DNA of 64,000 nucleotides, from assembly GCA_963819695.1 (NCBI GenBank), contig CAWFXD010000003.1, positions 124,001-188,000 on the forward strand. Reading direction: 5' to 3'. The position numbers and the translations under genes were made by a program. How positions within the stretch are numbered: the stretch's first letter is position 1; every line of letters begins with the position of its first letter. Shown here piece by piece: positions 36,918 through 48,191 of the stretch. A model generated the notes under the pieces. It saw only the letters and a program-made list of their open reading frames with translations, did no database searches and was not told the DNA's origin. This DNA comes from DASZIT01 sp963819695. Lineage in GTDB: Bacteria > Actinomycetota > Acidimicrobiia > Acidimicrobiales > RAAP-2.

Positions 36918-37747
36918 CCCTCATCACCACCATCATCCCCGCCCCTGAGGCGCCGCACTACCACCCGACCGGGGTGATGAAGTCGGAGTGGACCAAGATC
37001 CGCAGTGTCCGGTCGACCACCTGGACGATCCTCGTCACCATCGTCCTCACCATCGGCATCGGCATCATCGCGACGGCCACCGAGGCGACCCGGTGGGCCC
37101 ACGCCTCTCCGGGGGACAAACTGAGCTTCGATCCCACCAGCGTGAGCCTCACCGGTTTGTTGTTGGGCCAGCTGGCCATCGGCATCCTGGGGGTGCTGGC
37201 CATCAGCGCCGAATACGGAACCGGAAGCATCCGGTCGAGCCTGGCCGCGATCCCCAACCGAAAGATGTTCCTGGCCGCCAAGGCCGGGGTCTTCGCCGCC
37301 GTCGCCCTGGTGGTCGGTGAGATCGCCTCGTTCGGCGCCTTCTTCATCGGCCAGATGCTGATCGGTGGCGGGGCCCCTCATGCCACGCTGGCCCAAGGCG
37401 GAGTGTTGCGAGCGGTCTTCGGCGGGGGTCTGTACCTGGCCGTGCTCGGTCTCCTGGCCCTCGGCCTCGGCACCATCATCCGCCACACCGCCGGCGCCAT
37501 CGCCGCCTTCGTGGGGGTACTGCTCATCCTCCCGCTGCTGACCCCGGCCCTGCCCCAGTCATTTCAGAACGCCATCGGCAAGTTCGAGCCGGTCAACATC
37601 GGAAATGCCATGACGCAGGTCAACCCCAGCTCGATCCATGGAACCGTCACGCCGTTCAGCCCGTGGGTCGGGATGGCCGTCCTGGCCGGCTACGCGGCGA
37701 TCGCCCTCGGAATCGGTGGGTACCGCATGCTGCGGCGCGACGCATAG
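36914..37747 (+). CDS. ABC-2 type transporter permease
   Basis: 277 residues with six hydrophobic helices, beginning 'MKSEWTKIRSVRSTTWTILV', the cytoplasmic lead-in typical of ABC-2 permeases ('E..K..S.RS'). Later helices include 'VGEIASFGAFFIGQML', 'LYLAVLGLLALGLGTII' and 'AAFVGVLLILPLLTPALP'. Overlaps the ATPase gene by ATGA. The substrate is unknown; peptides, lipids or antibiotics are common for this family. Confidence 0.88.
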   Translation: MTLITTIIPAPEAPHYHPTGVMKSEWTKIRSVRSTTWTILVTIVLTIGIGIIATATEATRWAHASPGDKLSFDPTSVSLTGLLLGQLAIGILGVLAISAEYGTGSIRSSLAAIPNRKMFLAAKAGVFAAVALVVGEIASFGAFFIGQMLIGGGAPHATLAQGGVLRAVFGGGLYLAVLGLLALGLGTIIRHTAGAIAAFVGVLLILPLLTPALPQSFQNAIGKFEPVNIGNAMTQVNPSSIHGTVTPFSPWVGMAVLAGYAAIALGIGGYRMLRRDA

Positions 37748-37785
37748 GTAAGCGTTTCGACACCCGTCGGAGGTTCCTTCACCCG

Positions 37786-37827
37786 ACCGGCCCGGCTTCC
37801 CGAATTTCATGGGGAGGTCGGGCCGGT
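37786..37827 (+). terminator. Imperfect hairpin after the ABC permease
   Basis: 'accggcccg' at 37786-37794 pairs with 'cgggccggt' at 37819-37827, with partly paired inner bases around a loop containing gaatttcat. It lies 40 bases past the permease stop and before hicAB. No T run, so the terminator call is moderate. Confidence 0.5.
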
Positions 37828-37901
37828 TCCGTCCGTCGGGGCCGCTGAGCACAACCGTCCGGCACCCTTGGCAACCAACTTTCTCGATACACCCTCTGGA
37901 T

Positions 37902-38111
37902 ATGTTCCCGTTTGTGAAGGTGAGGGAGATCGTCCGTGAGTTGGAGGAAGACGGTTGGGTACAAACGCGCGAAGCGGGCAGCCACCGCCAATTTCGCCAT
38001 CCATTCAAGCCCGGAACGGTCACCGTTCCAGGCCGGATGGGAGATGATTTGGCCCAGGGAACGATTGGTAGCATTGTGAGGCAAGCAGGACTTACCCGGA
38101 GGCAGCGATGA
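37902..38111 (+). CDS. hicA: HicA-type mRNA interferase toxin
   Basis: 69 residues; 'KVREIVRELEEDGWVQTREA' then 'GSHRQFRHPFKPGTVTVPG', with the catalytic His in 'GSHRQF'. This is the double-stranded RNA-binding-like fold of HicA, which cleaves mRNA during translation. A GTG at 37914 is an alternative start giving the usual short HicA N-terminus. Overlaps hicB by ATGA, toxin first as usual for hicAB. Confidence 0.9.
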   Translation: MFPFVKVREIVRELEEDGWVQTREAGSHRQFRHPFKPGTVTVPGRMGDDLAQGTIGSIVRQAGLTRRQR

Positions 38112-38323
38112 CCGAGTACGCGATCGTCATTGAGGACGCTGGTGACAATTACTCGGCCTACGTGCCTGACCTGCCCGGCTGTGTCTCCACCGGGGCGACG
38201 GTCGATGAGGTGACCGCGAATATCCGCGCGGCAATCGCGTTACACATCGAATCTCTCAGGGAGCACGGCGAAGAGGTGCCTCCACCCACGTCCCAAGCGG
38301 GCACCGTCCAGGTTGCCAGCTAA
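38108..38323 (+). CDS. hicB: HicB-type antitoxin
   Basis: 71 residues: 'YAIVIEDAGDNYSAYVPDLP' and 'GCVSTGATVDEVTANIRAAI', the partial RNase-H-like HicB fold. It ends 'QAGTVQVAS' without a separate DNA-binding domain, so autoregulation may be weak or need HicA. The stop at 38323 directly abuts the stop of the convergent SnoaL-like gene. Confidence 0.9.
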   Translation: MTEYAIVIEDAGDNYSAYVPDLPGCVSTGATVDEVTANIRAAIALHIESLREHGEEVPPPTSQAGTVQVAS

Positions 38324-38869
38324 CTACATGGCCGGGCCGGGGATGGTCGGGTCGAGAACCTTGGCTGCGGCTTCCCGGCCGGCGACCGGAAGGCCGGCGG
38401 GGTCGAGCAGGCCCAACTGGACGAGCACCGTCGCCTGGTCCCAATAGATGTGCTCGTAGGCAACTTTTCCGTTCTCTATCCCGACGATCACGACGAAGGC
38501 GACCGAGACCGGCCGCCCGGTCGGAGCCACGCCGGGGATCATCCACTCGATCTCCTGGGTGTGGGTGAAGGAGATGATCAGCTCGTCGACCAGCCGCCCC
38601 TGCCCGACAGTCCTCGACACGTTGGTGAACTCGACGTCGGGCGGGAAGAACTTTCCGATCAACCGATCGGTGTAGAAGGCCCGGACCCCTTCGGGGCCGG
38701 CACCTCCGACCATGGAAGGCACGTTGACGAGATGGGGGTCGGCGGTCATGGTCGCCAGCGTCGTCTCGAGATCCCCGGCCAGCTCGGCATCCATATGCCG
38801 ATCGAACAGCTCCACCATCGCCGCCTGTTGATCCCGTTCGCTGGGCATTGGCTCCCCTGGCTTTCCCAT
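38324..38869 (-). CDS. SnoaL-like (NTF2-fold) protein
   Basis: 181 residues with the NTF2 pattern 'FDRHMDAELAGDLETTLATM', 'GPEGVRAFYTDRLIGKFFPP', 'LVDELIISFTHTQEIEWMIP', 'GRPVSVAFVVIVGIENGKVA' and 'YEHIYWDQATVLVQLGLLD'. Close relatives are annotated as ester cyclases or carboxymethylenebutenolidase-linked proteins. The substrate is unknown. Met8 (38848) is an alternative start. Confidence 0.82.
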   Translation of the reverse strand: MGKPGEPMPSERDQQAAMVELFDRHMDAELAGDLETTLATMTADPHLVNVPSMVGGAGPEGVRAFYTDRLIGKFFPPDVEFTNVSRTVGQGRLVDELIISFTHTQEIEWMIPGVAPTGRPVSVAFVVIVGIENGKVAYEHIYWDQATVLVQLGLLDPAGLPVAGREAAAKVLDPTIPGPAM

Positions 38870-38875
38870 CAGACC

Positions 38876-39394
38876 TCAGCCGGCCGCGGTGGTGGCCGGG
38901 AATCCCTGGCCGGCGAGGTCCGCCCCGATGACCACCACCACGTCGACGCCGGCGGCGTTCGCCACCGGGACGGTGGCGCTCATCGGTTGGGCGGCGGTGG
39001 CCGGCGCCCCGATCTCGGAGGCGATGAGCGCGGCGGCCTGCTGTTTGGACGGGGCGTAATAGACCGCCGTCGTCGACGCCGATTGCGTGCTGTTCGTCGG
39101 AGTTCCCACATTCCATCCTTGTTGTTGCAGGAGCTGGGTGAAATGACCGGCGGTGTTGGCCTGCTGGGTCCCATTGGCGACCAGAACCTTCACGCTGGCA
39201 TGGGCGATGGTCGAAGTGGTGGTGGTGGGCGGAAGAACCGCAGTGGTTGTCGTGCTGGCACTCGAGCCGGATTTGAAGTGGGGGCCGACGACCGATCCGA
39301 TGTATCCCGCCACCGCCAGGGCCACCACGGCCGCAATGATGATGGCGATACGTCGCCCGGAAGGTTCCCGCGGGTACGAGTGGAGTGGGCCCAC
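38876..39394 (-). CDS. LytR C-terminal-domain protein, membrane-anchored
   Basis: 172 residues: one transmembrane helix ('RIAIIIAAVVALAVAGYIGSV'-like, about residues 15-35), a Ser/Thr-rich linker, then the LytR_C fold 'VKVLVANGTQQANTAGHFTQ', 'LLQQQGWNVGTPTNS', 'VYYAPSKQQAAALIASEIG' and 'VVVVIGADLAGQ'. Such domains occur on wall-associated LCP proteins or alone; the role is unknown. It ends six bases upstream of the SnoaL-like gene. Confidence 0.82.
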   Translation of the reverse strand: MGPLHSYPREPSGRRIAIIIAAVVALAVAGYIGSVVGPHFKSGSSASTTTTAVLPPTTTTSTIAHASVKVLVANGTQQANTAGHFTQLLQQQGWNVGTPTNSTQSASTTAVYYAPSKQQAAALIASEIGAPATAAQPMSATVPVANAAGVDVVVVIGADLAGQGFPATTAAG

Positions 39395-39486
39395 AACCGG
39401 AGCTTAGGCCGCGCCGGCTCGAATTCCCTTGTCAAAGCGTGTCCACATCACTTCCTCGGCGGTGCGACGACACCTAGTGTGAGGCG

Positions 39487-40380
39487 ATGGGTCTCCTCGA
39501 GCTGGATGGGCTGAGCCGGCGCTTCGGAACCCTCGTCGCTCTCGACGATCTCTCCTTCTCGGTTCCCGCCGGAGAGGTGGTGGGTTTCTTGGGCCCCAAC
39601 GGAGCGGGGAAGACGACCACGATGCGGGCCGTTTTCGGCCTCACCGAACTCGATGCGGGCAGGGTGCGCTGGGACGGTCACCCGGTCGGCCCGGCGGAGC
39701 GACGACGCTTCGGGTACATGCCGGAGGAGCGAGGGCTGTACCCGGCCATGCTGGTGGGCGAGCAGCTCGAGTACCTCGGGAGATTGCACGGAATGAGCGG
39801 GACCGACGCCGAGGTGGCCGCCAAGACATGGCTGGATCGGCTAGGGGTCGTAGACCGGGTGGAGAGCAAGGTGGATGCCCTCTCCCACGGGAACCAGCAG
39901 CGGGTCCAGCTCGCCGCCGCTTTGGTCCACGGTCCCGAACTGCTGATCCTGGACGAGCCCCTGGCCGGATTGGACCCGTCGGGGATCGACGCCATCGGCG
40001 GGGTACTGGTCGAACAGGCCCGGGCCGGGTGCTGCGTGCTGTTCTCCAGCCATCAACTCGACCAGGTCGAGGACCTCTGCGAGTCGGTGACCATCATCGA
40101 CCACGGTCGTCTGGTGGTGACCGGGAAGGTTGACGACCTGGCCACCAGTGGTCCCCCCCGCCTGGTGGTGCGGGTGGAGGGGGACCGGGACGGATCCTGG
40201 GCCCAGGGCCTAAACGGTGTCACCATCTCCGAAGTCGACGGCGGGGCGGCGCGACTGGTGCTCGACCCGTCGGTGGACAGCCAGACGGTGCTGGAGGCGG
40301 CCATGGCCGAGGGGCGGGTCACCGAGTTCGTCTTCGAGCGCCGCCGGCTGTCCGAGGTGTTCCGGGAGGCAGTGCGGTGA
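39487..40380 (+). CDS. ABC transporter ATP-binding protein (NatA/YhaQ-like)
   Basis: 297 residues. Walker A GPNGAGKTT at about 36-44, signature 'LSHGNQQRVQLAAALVHGP', Walker B 'LLILDEPLAGLDPSG' and switch 'VLFSSHQLDQVEDLC'. The C-terminal DUF4162-like region ('FVFERRRLSEVFREAV') is typical of ATPases paired with Na+-efflux-like permeases. Its stop overlaps the next GTG (GTGA). Confidence 0.92.
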   Translation: MGLLELDGLSRRFGTLVALDDLSFSVPAGEVVGFLGPNGAGKTTTMRAVFGLTELDAGRVRWDGHPVGPAERRRFGYMPEERGLYPAMLVGEQLEYLGRLHGMSGTDAEVAAKTWLDRLGVVDRVESKVDALSHGNQQRVQLAAALVHGPELLILDEPLAGLDPSGIDAIGGVLVEQARAGCCVLFSSHQLDQVEDLCESVTIIDHGRLVVTGKVDDLATSGPPRLVVRVEGDRDGSWAQGLNGVTISEVDGGAARLVLDPSVDSQTVLEAAMAEGRVTEFVFERRRLSEVFREAVR

Positions 40381-40549
40381 GCGTCAAGGACATCCGATTC
40401 ATCCTCCCGTTGTGGTGGTCGTGGCTGCGGCGGTGAGGATCTGGCTCCGGCACAAACGGCGGACAGCCCAGTGCGGAAGCCGCCCGCCCACCTCGCGCCC
40501 CGCCAGCCCGGCCTCGGAGGCTTCCCGGGTACGGGCCCTTCAGCAGTGA
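40377..40549 (+). CDS. Possible small single-pass membrane protein between ABC subunits; one-base break
   Basis: The GTG overlapping the ATPase stop gives 'VSVKDIRFIL', which runs into a stop. Adding one base near 40408 continues 'PVVVVVAAAVRIWLRHKRRT', a transmembrane helix followed by positive charges, to a TGA at 40547-40549. That makes a 57-residue protein, and the span of 3n+2 fits one lost base. No family recognised. Tentative, because both the gene and its repair rest on context. Confidence 0.4.
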
Positions 40550-40550
40550 T

Positions 40551-41715
40551 GTGGGCCTGGTGGCGGCCCGGGAGATACGAGAGCGGTTGCGGGGCCGGAT
40601 CTTTCGTATCGGGACGGTGGTCATCCTGGCGGTGGTGGCGGGGGCCATCATCATCCCCGTCCTCACCAAGTCAACCCCGCAACCCCAGCGGGTCGGAGTG
40701 GTCGGGGTCGCTGGCGGCGCCGCTCCATGCCGTGGTGGTGGCGTCGGCCAAGACCAACGGCACCGCCGTTCAGTTCGTGCCCGAACCCAACCAGAAGGCG
40801 GCTACCGACGCGGTCCGGTCGGGGAGCATCGACCTGGCCATCGTCGACGGTCAGAAGATCGTGGTGGACAAACCGATCGACGCCAACGACAGTTCCGGCA
40901 TAGCTCAGTTGGCCGTGAACCTCGGGGTGGCCGCCGCCGTCCAGGCGGCTCATCTCACCACCGCCCAGTCCGCGGCGTTGGCCGGTGCCAAGCCGCTTCC
41001 GGTGAGCAGCCTCCAACCCGGCACCGCCAAGAAGAAGGTGCACCCCACATCGCTGATCGGGGTCATCCTCATCTTCGTGATGCTCACCCAGTACAACACC
41101 TGGACCCTGATCGGGGTCATGGAGGAGAAGACCAGCCGGGTCATCGAGGTCCTCCTGGCCGCGGTGCGCCCGATCCAGCTGCTCACCGGCAAGGTGCTCG
41201 GCATCGGTCTGGTGGCCTTCGCCCAGGCTGCCCTCATCGTGGGGGTCGCCCTCGTCCTGTCGGCGGCGGTCGGCTCCACGCTGCTGCACGGGACGGGTCC
41301 TCTGGTGGTGGTGAGCACGCTGGTATGGTTGGTACTCGGCTACAGCTTCTACTGCTGGGTCTTCGCCGCGGCCGGTTCCCTGGCCCAGCGCCAGGACCAG
41401 GTGCAGAGCCTGGCCTTCCCGTTGAACATCCCGATCATCTTCGGGTACATCATCTCGCTGACCGCCGCCGCCTCGGGAAGCCCGTCGGAGCTGATCAAGA
41501 TCCTCGCCTATCTGCCCCCGACCGCGCCGTTCGCCATGCCGGTGCTGGTCGGTTTCGGTGCGGTCAACATGTGGGAGTTCCTCGCCTCGGTGGCGATCAC
41601 CGTCGTGGGCATCTTCGGCGTGGCCCGGCTGGCTACCGCCATCTACACCCGGGCCATCCTTCGGACCGGCAAGCGGGTCCGGATCAGTGAGGTTCTCTCC
41701 CGTGGCGCCGGATAG
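40551..41715 (+). CDS. ABC-2 type (NatB/YhaP-like) permease; one-base break
   Basis: Begins at GTG 40551 with 'GLVAAREIRERLRGRIFRIG' and a first helix 'TVVILAVVAGAIIIPVL'. Removing one G from the GGGG near 40708 restores 'RVGVVGSLAAPLHAVVVASA' and an extracytoplasmic domain. The C-terminal helices and 'MEEKTSRVIEVLLAAVRP' follow; that last motif is diagnostic for NatB-like permeases. Repaired length 387 residues. Partner of the ATPase at 39487. Confidence 0.87.
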
Positions 41716-41768
41716 CCCGCGGCGTCCGCGCCGAGCCCACCTCTCGGTGGTCCAGTCACGCCCCGAGG

Positions 41769-42146
41769 TCAGTAGGCCGGATCGAGACGGCTGAACATTG
41801 GGAAGTGGCGCACGTTCATCGTCAGCAGATCCGCACCGAGTAGCAGTGCAGTGGCGGCGATGAGGTAGTCGGCAGCATCGATCCCGCTGTACGCCGGTCG
41901 ATACCGGCGGGCCAGGTCACCGGCGGCGCGCGAAATGCTTTCGTCGACGGAGACCCAGGTGAAAGCCGACATGAACTGCTCAAGGGAATCGATCTCGGTG
42001 TCTCGCGCTCCAGCCAGGAGTTCAAAACGGACAACCTCGCTGGAGACCACCGGCTCGTCTCCGTCAACGAGTTGCCGAAGTAGATCGACGGCCGGCCGGG
42101 CGCCGCGCAGATGGTCGATGGCGACACTTGTGTCCAGCAGTTTCAC
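41769..42146 (-). CDS. vapC: VapC-type PIN-domain ribonuclease toxin
   Basis: 125 residues with the PIN acidic set: Asp5 in 'MKLLDTSVAIDHL', Glu42 in 'VVRFELLAGA', and 'YSGIDAADYLIAATALLLG' carrying the last acids. These coordinate metal for tRNA or rRNA cleavage. It overlaps vapB by ATGA. The pair is complete and looks functional. Confidence 0.93.
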   Translation of the reverse strand: MKLLDTSVAIDHLRGARPAVDLLRQLVDGDEPVVSSEVVRFELLAGARDTEIDSLEQFMSAFTWVSVDESISRAAGDLARRYRPAYSGIDAADYLIAATALLLGADLLTMNVRHFPMFSRLDPAY

Positions 42147-42403
42147 CCAAGACCCTGTTGTTTGAGGCGTTCGTTCAGGTCACCGCGAAGTGCATCCACG
42201 TAGTCGGCACCCGTCACTCGCCGACCTCGAAACGACCCGGCAGTCTCTTCGAGGGCTCGGATCCGCTCGGCTTTGGTCTTTTCCCCGAAGGTGCTCCGGA
42301 TCGCTCGTCGGATCAGCTCCGACCGCGACGCCCCAGTCGCCCGGGCCACACGGTCAAGAAGCTCCAGTTCGTCGTCACCAAGGTAGATCTGCGTTCGTCC
42401 CAC
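42143..42403 (-). CDS. vapB: VapB-type ribbon-helix-helix antitoxin
   Basis: 86 residues starting at GTG 42403: 'GRTQIYLGDDELELLDRVAR', 'TGASRSELIRRAIRSTF', the ribbon-helix-helix DNA-binding unit, followed by the toxin-wrapping tail 'GSFRGRRVTGADYVDALRGD'. The frame is open further upstream by chance. It presumably represses its own promoter, with VapC as co-repressor. Confidence 0.9.
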   Translation of the reverse strand: MGRTQIYLGDDELELLDRVARATGASRSELIRRAIRSTFGEKTKAERIRALEETAGSFRGRRVTGADYVDALRGDLNERLKQQGLG

Positions 42404-42404
42404 G

Positions 42405-42431
42405 ACACCATTATACACCTCTATACACCAT
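42405..42431 (-). promoter_or_regulatory. Candidate vapBC promoter/operator with direct repeats and TATAAT
   Basis: On the minus strand GGTGTATA occurs twice in direct repeat just before vapB, and the second copy contains a perfect TATAAT (42415-42410). That -10 is only about seven bases before the GTG at 42403, so the mRNA would be leaderless or nearly so. The repeats suit a ribbon-helix-helix operator. Confidence 0.5.
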
Positions 42432-42471
42432 GCAACCCGGACGCGCGTCAGGCTTGCGGCGTTCCGTCGCG

Positions 42472-43868
42472 CTACGGCGCCGGCGGGATGTTCTGGTTGA
42501 GATGGAAGACGTTGTCGGGGTCGAGGGACGCCTTGATCTGCTGGAGCCGCTCGTACTTGGGACCGTAGGCACTCCGGACCCGATCCTCGTCGTACTCGGT
42601 CATGAAGTTCACGTAGCTCCCGACCCCGACCGCGTGGTCGACCAGCGCCGACCAGTAGTCGCGGGACCACGCCCGCTCGGCTTCGTAGTCATCCGGCGAC
42701 ATGGCGGTGGCGGAGACGTTGACCACGAACCGGTAGTCGCGGCTCCCGCCGAAGGAGGTGGCGTCATCGTCGGCGCTGCGGTAGGCACCTCCCAACGGGA
42801 AGATGGGCACGAACGACAGCGGGGACATCTTCTTGGCCTGGTGCTCGATGATGGCGTCGATGGCGCCGTCGGACAACTCGGAGAGGTAGACGGCCTTCTC
42901 GTAGTTGTGCATTCCCCAGGGAGCCGAAGCCGTCGAACATCTGCTGCAGACCGACGTAGGGGATCGGAGTGATCAACTCCACGATCGGGGAGAGCGCCTG
43001 CTGGATCGGCTGGATGAGCCGGGCGTGCTCGGCCTCGTCGCCGAACCCGACCACCACCAGGCCGAAGACCGGGGAGAAGTGCAGGTCTTCGGGCACGAAC
43101 GGCTCCGGCGGTGCACTCAGCCCGGCCATGAACACCCCGCAGGCGTCCGGCAGGGTCTCGACGAAGTCGCGGGCGAACCGGAACATCTCCTTGCCCTGGT
43201 CGGGGCGGAACAGGAACAGCCCCAGCTGGAGGATGGGGCCGACCGGATGGAGCTGGAACTCGAACTCGGTCACCACCCCGAAGTTGCCGCCGCCGCCCCG
43301 GATGGCCCAGAGCAGATCCGGGTTGTCGGTGTCCGAGGCGTGCAGCACCGTCCCGTCGGCGGTGACCACCTCGGCGCCCACCAGATTGTCGGCCGACAGC
43401 CCCGCCAGTCGCGACAGCCAGCCGAACCCGCCGCCGAGGGTCGAGACCGGCGACCCCGGTCCGGCTGATGAAGCCGCCGGGGATGGCCAGGCCGTGCTCC
43501 TGGGTGGCGGCGTCGAACTCGCCCCAGGTCGTCCCGCCGCCGCATGTGGCCCGGCGGGCGTCGGGGTCGACGCTCACCGTCTTCATCGGCGTCAGGTCGA
43601 TCATCAGACCGTCTTCGCACAAGGAGAAGCCGGCGTAGTTGTGACCGCCGCCGCGCACCGACACCTCGAGCCCCTGCTGTCGGGCGAAGGCCAGGGCGGC
43701 GGCAACGTCGGCGCTGGTGGTGCAGCTGGCCACCACCGCCGGCCGGCGACTGATGGCGGCGTTCCAGATGTTGACCGCCTCGTCGTAGCCGGCCTCGCCG
43801 GGTCGGGAGACGGTCCCGCCCAGACCCGCCTGCAGTTCGTCAACCGCACCATCAACGATGTTCGCCAC
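42472..43868 (-). CDS. FAD-binding berberine-bridge-type oxidoreductase; two one-base breaks
   Basis: The ATG at 43868 opens a PCMH FAD domain with the covalent-FAD His76 in 'SVRGGGHNYAGFSLC'. Removing one C near 43444 restores 'ISRTGVAGSTLGGGFGWLSR'. A second removal near 42921 joins 'MFDGFGS' to 'WGMHNYEKAVYLSELSD'. The C-terminal BBE motif 'AYGPKYERLQQIKASLDPDN' is intact. The span is 3n+2, matching two extra bases; about 464 residues when repaired. A Thr stands where bicovalent members have the second Cys, so FAD is probably singly linked. Substrate unknown. Confidence 0.85.
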
Positions 43869-43982
43869 GATCGTTCCTCCTGACCCCAGACGGCTACTTC
43901 GCTGAGATTAGGTGGCGATGCTACGGGCCGCAACGGGTTCGGAAACCGTCGGCTACCGACAGCCCGGCCCGGTTGGATCTGG

Positions 43983-44018
43983 TGCTGGAACGCCCCCAGT
44001 CTCCGGGGAGCGTTCCAG
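43983..44018. terminator. Strong hairpin downstream of the dnaK-clpB operon
   Basis: 'gctggaacgcccc' pairs with 'ggggagcgttccagc' with a single bulged A. It lies about 120 bases past the clpB stop and before the oxidase gene on the same strand. It probably ends the heat-shock operon transcript; no clear T run follows. Confidence 0.6.
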
Positions 44019-44139
44019 CAGACTCATAACGGAGCGAACGGCCGAGTCTTGCGGAAGCCCGGTGGATTCCTTCGGACGAATTCGGCCGGCGCCACCGGCC
44101 CGGCTCCGACCGAGCCGCCGAGCGCTCGGGCACGCCGGC

Positions 44140-46628
<2,489 letters not shown>

Positions 46629-46632
<4 letters not shown>

Positions 46633-47051
46633 CGGATCACGCCTCCCCTCGGGGTGGGCCGGCCCTGGGGTCGGGTGGCCACCATCGTCTTGGACACCGG
46701 CACCAGGTCGCGCCGGTACTGCTGGTGGGCCCGGGCCACCTGCTCCCGGGCCTCGATCACCGCGGCGGCGACCTCGGCCTTCAGCCGGGCCACCTCCCGC
46801 TCGAGCTCCATCACCCGGCGGACCCCCTCGAGGTTGAGGCCGGCGTTGGTCAGCTCCTGGATGTGGCGGAGGCGGGCCAGGTCCTCCTCGCTGAACCGGC
46901 GGCTGCCGCCCTCGGTCCGCACCGGGTCGAGCAGCCCCTTGCGCTCGTAGACCCGGAGGGTCTGGGGGTGGACCCCGGCCAGCTCGGCGGCCACCGAGAT
47001 CACGTAGACGGCACGGGTACGCGGGTCGCGTGGGTCGTCGGCCATCGCCAT
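46629..47051 (-). CDS. hspR: MerR-family heat-shock repressor HspR
   Basis: 140 residues. 'VYVISVAAELAGVHPQTLRV', 'YERKGLLDPVRTEGGSRRFS' and 'EEDLARLRHIQELTNAGLNL' form the MerR helix-turn-helix, followed by a coiled-coil 'ELEREVARLKAEVAAAVIEA'. HspR represses dnaK with DnaK as co-repressor. I looked for its HAIR operator (CTTGAGT-N7-ACTCAAG) before dnaK and did not find a clear match. Overlaps dnaJ by one base and clpB by ATGA. Confidence 0.92.
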
Positions 47052-48187
47052 CACACTCCCTGGAAGTCTCTCGGCGGTTGGTCGAGCAGCTTGTGGAGCT
47101 CCTCGACGGTGGTGCGCTGTTCGTCGGTGAGGGTGTCGGGCACCACCACCTCGGGGGTGACCAGCAGGTCGCCGGCCGCGGTCTTCTTGCCGGCGGGCAC
47201 GCCCCGGCCCTTCACCCGGAAGGTCCTCCCCGACGGGGTCCCCGGCGGGATGCGCAGGGTCACCGGCTCGGTGAGGGTGGGCACGGTGAGGCTGGTGCCG
47301 AGCACCAGCTCGGGGTAGGTGACCGGCACGGTGAGGGTGAGGTTCCTCCCCTTGCGCCCGAACACCGAGTGGCGGTTGACCCGGACGACCACGTAGAGGT
47401 CGCCGGCCGGGCCGCCGTTGCGCCCGGCCGCACCCCGGCCCTTGATCCGGATGCGGGATCCGTCGTCGACCCCCGGCGGGATCCGCACCTTCACCGCCCG
47501 GTCGCGGTGCTCGACCCCCGACCCGTGACAGGTCGGGCAGGGGGTCTCGACGATGGTGCCGCTCCCCTGGCACTGCGGGCAGATCTGGCTGAGGGAGAAG
47601 AGACCCTGGTTGTCCTGCAGGGTGCCGGTGCCGCCGCAGCGCGGGCAGGTGATCGGGTGGGTCCCGGGAGCCGCCCCCGAACCGTGGCAGGTGTGGCAGC
47701 GGGCGTCGGTGGTGAGGTGCACCGAGGTGGTGACCCCGTGCACCGCGTCCTCGAAAGAGAGGTTGAGCTCGGTCTCGACGTCGTTGCCCCGCTGGGGGCC
47801 GGTGCCGGCGCCGGACACGTTGCGGTTGCGCCGGTTGCCGCGGCCGAACAGGCCGCCGAAGAGGTCCCCGAGGTCGCCGACGTCCTCGACCCGGAAGGTG
47901 GTGCCCCCACCCCCGCCGAAGCCGCCGGGGAACCCACCGGCACCGCTTCCGGCCATCGGGCCCATGGCCCGGACCTCGTCGTACTCCTTGCGGGTCTCGG
48001 CGTCGTTGAGGACGTCGTAGGCGGCGGAGATCTCCTTGAAGGTCTCCTCCTGGCCGGGATTGGTGTCGGGGTGGTGCTTCTTGGCCAGCTTCCGGTAGGC
48101 GCTGGTGATCTCCTTGGGCGTGGCCGTCTTGGAGACCCCGAGGGTCTTGTAATAGTCCTTTTCGAACCATTCGCGCTGGGGTGCCAC
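47051..48187 (-). CDS. dnaJ: Chaperone protein DnaJ
   Basis: Hsp40 co-chaperone. 378 residues: J domain with 'DYYKTLGVSKTATPKEITSA' and HPD in 'KHHPDTN', a Gly/Phe region, four zinc repeats (CHTCHGSG, CPRCGGTG, CPQCQGSG, CPTCHGSG), and C-terminal client domains. It starts with GTG four bases after grpE. This is the longer actinobacterial DnaJ1 type. Confidence 0.95.
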   Translation of the reverse strand: MAPQREWFEKDYYKTLGVSKTATPKEITSAYRKLAKKHHPDTNPGQEETFKEISAAYDVLNDAETRKEYDEVRAMGPMAGSGAGGFPGGFGGGGGTTFRVEDVGDLGDLFGGLFGRGNRRNRNVSGAGTGPQRGNDVETELNLSFEDAVHGVTTSVHLTTDARCHTCHGSGAAPGTHPITCPRCGGTGTLQDNQGLFSLSQICPQCQGSGTIVETPCPTCHGSGVEHRDRAVKVRIPPGVDDGSRIRIKGRGAAGRNGGPAGDLYVVVRVNRHSVFGRKGRNLTLTVPVTYPELVLGTSLTVPTLTEPVTLRIPPGTPSGRTFRVKGRGVPAGKKTAAGDLLVTPEVVVPDTLTDEQRTTVEELHKLLDQPPRDFQGV

Positions 48188-48191
48188 CGTC

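Noticed and set aside
42472..43868. Decayed pseudogene or three separate genes
   Set aside because: Removing one base at each of two places restores an uninterrupted berberine-bridge protein, and the same kind of break affects essential genes nearby, so sequence error is more likely.
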